Part shown: positions 59,887-64,000 of the stretch, in pieces
How the letters are laid out: every line of letters begins with the position of its first letter
Numbering within the stretch: the stretch's first letter is position 1
Assembly (NCBI RefSeq): GCF_022965805.1
Contig: NC_133102.1
Coordinates: forward strand, 7,634,885 to 7,698,884
Direction: 5' to 3'
Origin: Primulina eburnea
Lineage: Eukaryota; Streptophyta; Magnoliopsida; Lamiales; Gesneriaceae
Length of the DNA: 64,000 nucleotides
Program-made: the position numbers and the translations under genes
Notes under the pieces: model-generated
Told to the model about the DNA's origin: nothing
The model's database searches: none
Seen by the model: only the letters and a program-made list of their open reading frames with translations

Positions 59887-60869
59887 CTAAAAAGTATGAA
59901 TGGCAGATGGTCGTCTACCTGCCTGAGCCACTGATCCCGATGACTCAGCTGCCTGTGATCCCTGGGCACTCCTCTGGGGACACACTCGAACAAAGTGTCC
60001 TTGCTGTCCACAAATACGACAGCTGCCAACCACTCCTCGGCACTGATCTGTGGAATGCCTCCCTCCACAAGTACCACAGTACGGTCCTGTATAGCTCTGG
60101 CCCTGACCGATCTGTCTAGAGCCACTCGAACTGGACGATCTAGTTCCTGATTTCTTGAATTGCTTCCCTCTAGCCACAAGAAATCCCTCTTCCTGCTACT
60201 GCTGCTGCCACCTTCAAATCGAGGAGGTGGTTGTTGCTGTCCCGATACTGGAAGCACAAACGAAGCCTCTCTCTGTCTCATCAGACCTGCTTCGGCTCCC
60301 TTGGCTCTATTCAAGGCATCGGTAAAATTATTTGGCCTCCCGGTATTCACCAGGGTGAAGATTTCAGGATTTAGGCCATTTATGAATTGGTCCGCAATGG
60401 CCTCATCGTGTTCAGCTACGTGGGGAGCAAATCGGAGCAGTGTAGAGAACTTAGCCACATAGTCCTCAATGTTTAACTGGCCCTGTCTCAAGTTTGCGAA
60501 CTCGGCTCCCTTGTCCTTCCTATAAGATACTGGAAAGAACCGTAGATAAAATTCAGACTTAAACACATTCCAGGTAATGGCCGTACCTCGTTGTTCCAAT
60601 GCCCGTTTCGTCGTGATCCACCAGTGTTTAGCAACATCATGCAATTGGTGTCCTATCAGTTTCACCCTCTTTTCCTCCGTATATTCCAAAGATTCAAACA
60701 TCGCTTCAATATCATCCAACCAACTTTCACATTCCACGGAATTCTCCGTACCTTTCAAAGTCGGTGGATGAAATGACTGAAATCTTTTCAAAAGTTTCTC
60801 CATCGGTGTAGGAGTCACATCCATGGGAGGATTCGATGTACTCCCATGTTCTGGTCTTCTCGGAGGCAT
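59887..60869 (-). pseudogene. Tekay family B: Gag and nucleocapsid
   Basis: ATG at 60869 ([18 protein letters not shown]). The capsid domain is open to about 60180. A frameshift in the Ser-rich linker moves to another frame (60177-59887) that carries two knuckles, [13 protein letters not shown] and CRICGQQGHFVRVC. A TAG at 59887-59889 replaces a Gln codon (CAG) present in family A. Confidence 0.9.
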
Positions 60870-61111
60870 ATCTGAAATCAAAAGGATTAGCAACCCCAAC
60901 CCAAAGTTCTATTTCAGTCCTCCTCCGATCATCTTACTGCTGATCCAGAATCGGCTCTGATTCGTTCTCAATAACACATGTTTTCAAATCAAATCAGATA
61001 AACAGACAAACATGTATTATAAAGCAGTAAATCATGCTAGCAATCAAAAGCAGGAAAGAAAACACATTCTACCCCACTCACTAGCTCCTATCTCAATCTC
61101 AAGGATCTATC

Positions 61112-61123
61112 GCTCTGATACCA
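61112..61123 (-). promoter_or_regulatory. PBS of Tekay family B, initiator tRNA-Met type
   Basis: Minus strand TGGTATCAGAGC, five bases inside the 5' LTR, the same spacing as in family A. Confidence 0.92.
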
Positions 61124-61128
61124 CCTGT

Positions 61129-62977
61129 TGTGGGGACCCGGACGCTAATCAAGTTCTTAATCATAATGGGGACTAATTAATCAATTATAAAACAGGGTCT
61201 AAATTTTTTTTTTAAAATGCGGAACGTAGTGACATGAAACCAATATACAACTCAGTATATAATAAAGTACAAGTCCTGTACCGTCTACAATTCATTAAAA
61301 CTAAAGTTCAACATCTAAATATCAAGTGTCGAAACTCTATATACATCCAAGTCCGAAGTCTCCACTCTATCACGATCTCTCCTCATTTCCTGGACCCTGA
61401 TCTTGTCCCACCTGTTGTCATGTACACATACAGACAAGACAACAGCCGGATAACTCCGGTGAGAACAAATCCCAGTATAAATCAATGAAACATGCAATCA
61501 TATAAACAATTATAAAGCATGTAATCCGGTAATAGTAATATGTATCAAAATCTGAAACATAATTACAATTCTACAATTCAGACTAGACTCAATCCTAGTC
61601 TAGGGATCCCGGTTTCCAAATGTGGTGTTCCTATATCGAATTCCGTAATAGAAGGAACTCTGTTCCTATTACTTGATATAACCAAATATGGTGTTCCTAT
61701 ATCGAATTCCATAATAGAAGAATTTCAATCCTAATTACTCGATATAACCAACATCCGGTGTCCTGACCTATCCGTCATGAACTGTAGCTCTATCGCTAAT
61801 ATCATTATCTCGAGACATCGTGCAATGTTCCCGTGGCGATTCCACCACTATCAGGAACTTCTGTCACAAGATAACTCATCTGATACATGCTATCTATAAT
61901 TCAAGAAAACAAGTACATCAGTCAAATCAATGCAAATATCAATGCAATAAAGTAAAGTATGTGATTTAGGGAAACTCAAGTCTAATCCGACTCAAGTCGA
62001 TCTCCCAATACCACATTGACTTATACCTTTCTTCGTCGGTTTCTGGCTCAGTCGAAGTCCTGAATTCACAGTCTGTCTGGCAATGACAATATCAATAATC
62101 TCATGTCAATATACCTTTCAAATCAATATCAATCTGATCAATCTGGATTTAATTCAAAATCAACGTCATAACGGTACAATTTCAATATCCCCGTCAATAC
62201 AATATCCTCAGATCACAGTTACAATCCATAACCCATATCCAATACAATCCGTAATCCAATCATAATTCAAATCTGTCTGGTATAAATCAATATACCCTAA
62301 AAATTCATAACAATTCCATAATCAGTCTGTTTCTCAGTCTGACTTCGATTCTACGATGTCTAACATATCAAGAACATCATATATGAATCCTATTCAATTC
62401 TGACAATAGCATAATTTCAAAGCATGTCAAAACGTAGCAAAACTTACGTCCAGTTGTAGCCTACGTGGATAGGAACACAATACTGAAGTCAGATTATAAT
62501 TCGGACGGAGATTTCTCACAAAAGGCGTAAGGATTTTTCACTCTTCTCCAGAAGCTTTCTCTATGATTCTTGTCTTTTGTTTCTGAAGAATTGCAAGGAT
62601 ATACGTATATATATATATATCCTAATTGCATGTATAAGCAACGTGTTAACTTTTCATACAATTCAGGCGGCGCTCGAGCGGTCAAAAACTACCGCTCGGG
62701 CGCCGAACACTCTGTCCAAGTACTCGGCTAGTCACGCACTGGCGCTCGGGCGGTCACAGACTACCGCCCGGGCGCCACATCTTCTGTCCAAGATGTGATT
62801 TTACTGAACTTTGGCGCTCGGGCGGTCATTTCTGACCGCTCGGGCGCCACTAGTTCTGTCCAAAGATTGCACCCTTCATATTTAATCTTATTTCGTGTCC
62901 CGATTAATCCTTTCATAATCATATCAATTATAAATCAACAATTACCGATTACTAGGATTAAATTTCCGGGCATTACA
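61129..62977 (-). repeat. 5' LTR of Tekay family B (1849 bp)
   Basis: Pairs with 54435-56285 with scattered differences. A TA tract at 62605-62620 lies 49 bp downstream (in sense) of the inverted-repeat array. Confidence 0.95.
62669..62848. repeat. Three inverted repeats, 72-bp period, family B 5' LTR
   Basis: Units start at 62669, 62741 and 62813. Unit 3 has a slightly better palindrome here (GGTCATTTCTGACC) than in the 3' LTR. Confidence 0.95.
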
Positions 62978-62982
62978 CATAC

Positions 62983-63490
62983 TCACCACCACTTCCCGCC
63001 ACCGGCCCCGCGACAACCGCCGACTGTCGGCCGAACACTGGCAGACCGCCGCCGCAGGCCGACCACCGATGCCGCCGCCGACCGACTGCCGGCCGAAAAT
63101 CGCCGCCGCCGGCCACCACACCGCCGAATTGGATGGGCAATTTTTTCAATTCATCAAAATATTATTAATTATCTCATTCTTAGTAATTATATAAAACATA
63201 ATATTATTTTATCATTATATATTAGACAAAAACTTGTGTGAGACGGTCTCACGGGTCGTATTTGTGATTCGGATCTCTTATTTGGGTCACCCATGAAAGA
63301 GTATTACTTTTCATGCTAAGAGTATTACTTTTTATTGTGAATATGGATAGATTTGACCCGTCTCACGGATTATGATCCGTGAGACGGTCTCACATGAGAC
63401 TCACTCTATATATTATATTTCTATTTCATTCATTCTTTTATAATTTTTTTTTAACCATTTCATAATTTTATTCTCTAACCAAACGTAACC
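62983..63490. mobile_element. Right part of the split MITE-like element
   Basis: Continues from 54434 after the CATAC duplication. 62983-63125 is a GC-rich CCG/CGCC-repeat stretch, an odd island in an otherwise AT-rich element. It contains the 182-bp TIR element at 63225-63406 and ends in an inverted TTTGGT-type terminus near 63490. Confidence 0.45.
63225..63406. mobile_element. 182-bp TIR element, copy 2 (Mutator-like MITE?)
   Basis: Flanked by a perfect 9-bp repeat TATATATTA (63216-63224 and 63407-63415). Ends are GACAAAAACTTGTGTGAGAC and CATGAGACTCACTC. A 9-bp duplication plus TIRs is typical of the Mutator superfamily. Non-coding. Confidence 0.82.
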
Positions 63491-64000
63491 GTTGTATTTT
63501 TTCTTGGATTTATTAATATACTACCCCTATTAACTAAGTCTTAGAAATTTGTTTTTTTAATCATTGTCTTATAAATCTGTTTGAAAAACAAACATGCTGA
63601 GACGAAAGGTAGTAGTAATTTTCGCAACACATTATTGATCACACTCATTCACATACGTGATTATTCGCATGCATTTATGTTTCGATTAAATTAAAAACTT
63701 TATAAATTTTTTAAAATTGTCAATCGTTATTAAGAAGATTTCTCAACGTGCCCACGGTTTTCCCTTCTTTGATTCGACAAGGAATTTTCGCGTAAAATCA
63801 TGTTTTCTTACCTTTTCAGTCGTCTTCTCCTGTTTTTTCCTTCTTGTCCCTAAATCCGAATGTATGAAACATGAAAGCATCTAAAATGTGGTTTAATATG
63901 ATTGAACTTAACTATTCTAAAGATCACGATCCAAGTGTAAATTCGACTTATGAAGAAGTAATTAAGAAGAAGTTAGGTGAGATATAACTCGATAAAAAAT
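63491..64000. other. AT-rich flank
   Basis: No gene, LTR or repeat recognised. Confidence 0.3.

Larger units (their letters stand above)
54435..62977 (-). mobile_element. Tekay/Del-type chromovirus (family B), complete
   Basis: LTRs at 54435-56285 and 61129-62977 are flanked by a perfect CATAC duplication (54430-54434 and 62978-62982). PBS, gag, protease, RT, RNase H, integrase with chromodomain and PPT follow in Ty3 order on the minus strand. Proteins are closely similar to family A, yet the LTR U3 hairpins are quite different. The polyprotein is broken by several stops and frameshifts. Total 8543 bp. Confidence 0.95.

Overview
The window is plant nuclear DNA made almost entirely of LTR retrotransposons. 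Four lineages can be told apart: Ty3/gypsy Tekay/Del-type chromoviruses, Ty3/gypsy Athila, Ty1/copia Sirevirus (SIRE/Maximus type), and a second Ty1/copia family present twice. Smaller TIR elements, AT microsatellites and AT-rich DNA fill the rest. I see no convincing host gene, tRNA, rRNA or prokaryotic feature. The gag and env-like sequences and the 182-bp TIR repeat remind me of asterid, possibly Lamiales, genomes; that is an unverified impression from memory.

Layout: 1-1217 is a minus-strand Tekay-type LTR cut by the window edge. 1833-2964 is a solo LTR. 3457-11000 is a plus-strand Tekay element (family A) whose 3' LTR runs into a 100-N assembly gap at 11001-11100. 11101-13088 is unclassified and may be the only non-transposon island. 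13089-20649 is a 3'-truncated minus-strand copia (copy 1), whose gag is split by a 1666-bp LTR insertion (17582-19247, TSD TTTCC) with two unlike LTRs. 22741-45312 is a minus-strand Sirevirus (TSD ACACT) sitting in one unit of a 215-bp tandem duplication. A young minus-strand Athila (31250-43120, TSD ATCAC) lies inside it at its gag/pol junction. 47119-53310 is a second minus-strand copia (copy 2). 54435-62977 is a complete minus-strand Tekay element (family B, TSD CATAC) inside a MITE-like sequence. A 182-bp TIR element with 9-bp TSDs occurs at 53530 and 63225.

The most unusual pattern is an array of roughly 36-40-bp GC-rich inverted repeats at a 72-74-bp period. It occurs in the U3 of both Tekay families, in the U3 of Athila, and again inside Athila just upstream of its third ORF. 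The hairpin sequences differ between families, but the period, the promoter-proximal position and a GGCAG-like spacer motif are shared. This suggests a mobile or convergent cis-regulatory module. A second notable point is that indel-rich 'ghost' copies of the enclosing Sirevirus lie inside the nested Athila, in the same order as in the Sirevirus; this is best explained as a chimeric assembly consensus.

The coding regions are retroelement polyproteins: Gag (capsid/nucleocapsid), protease, reverse transcriptase, RNase H and integrase, plus a chromodomain in Tekay and extra env-like or ORF3 genes in the Sirevirus and Athila. Nearly all carry stops or frameshifts. The Athila pol (1513 codons) is fully open. 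LTR comparison by eye gives about 2% divergence for the Sirevirus and about 0.1-0.3% for Athila, which fits the nesting order.
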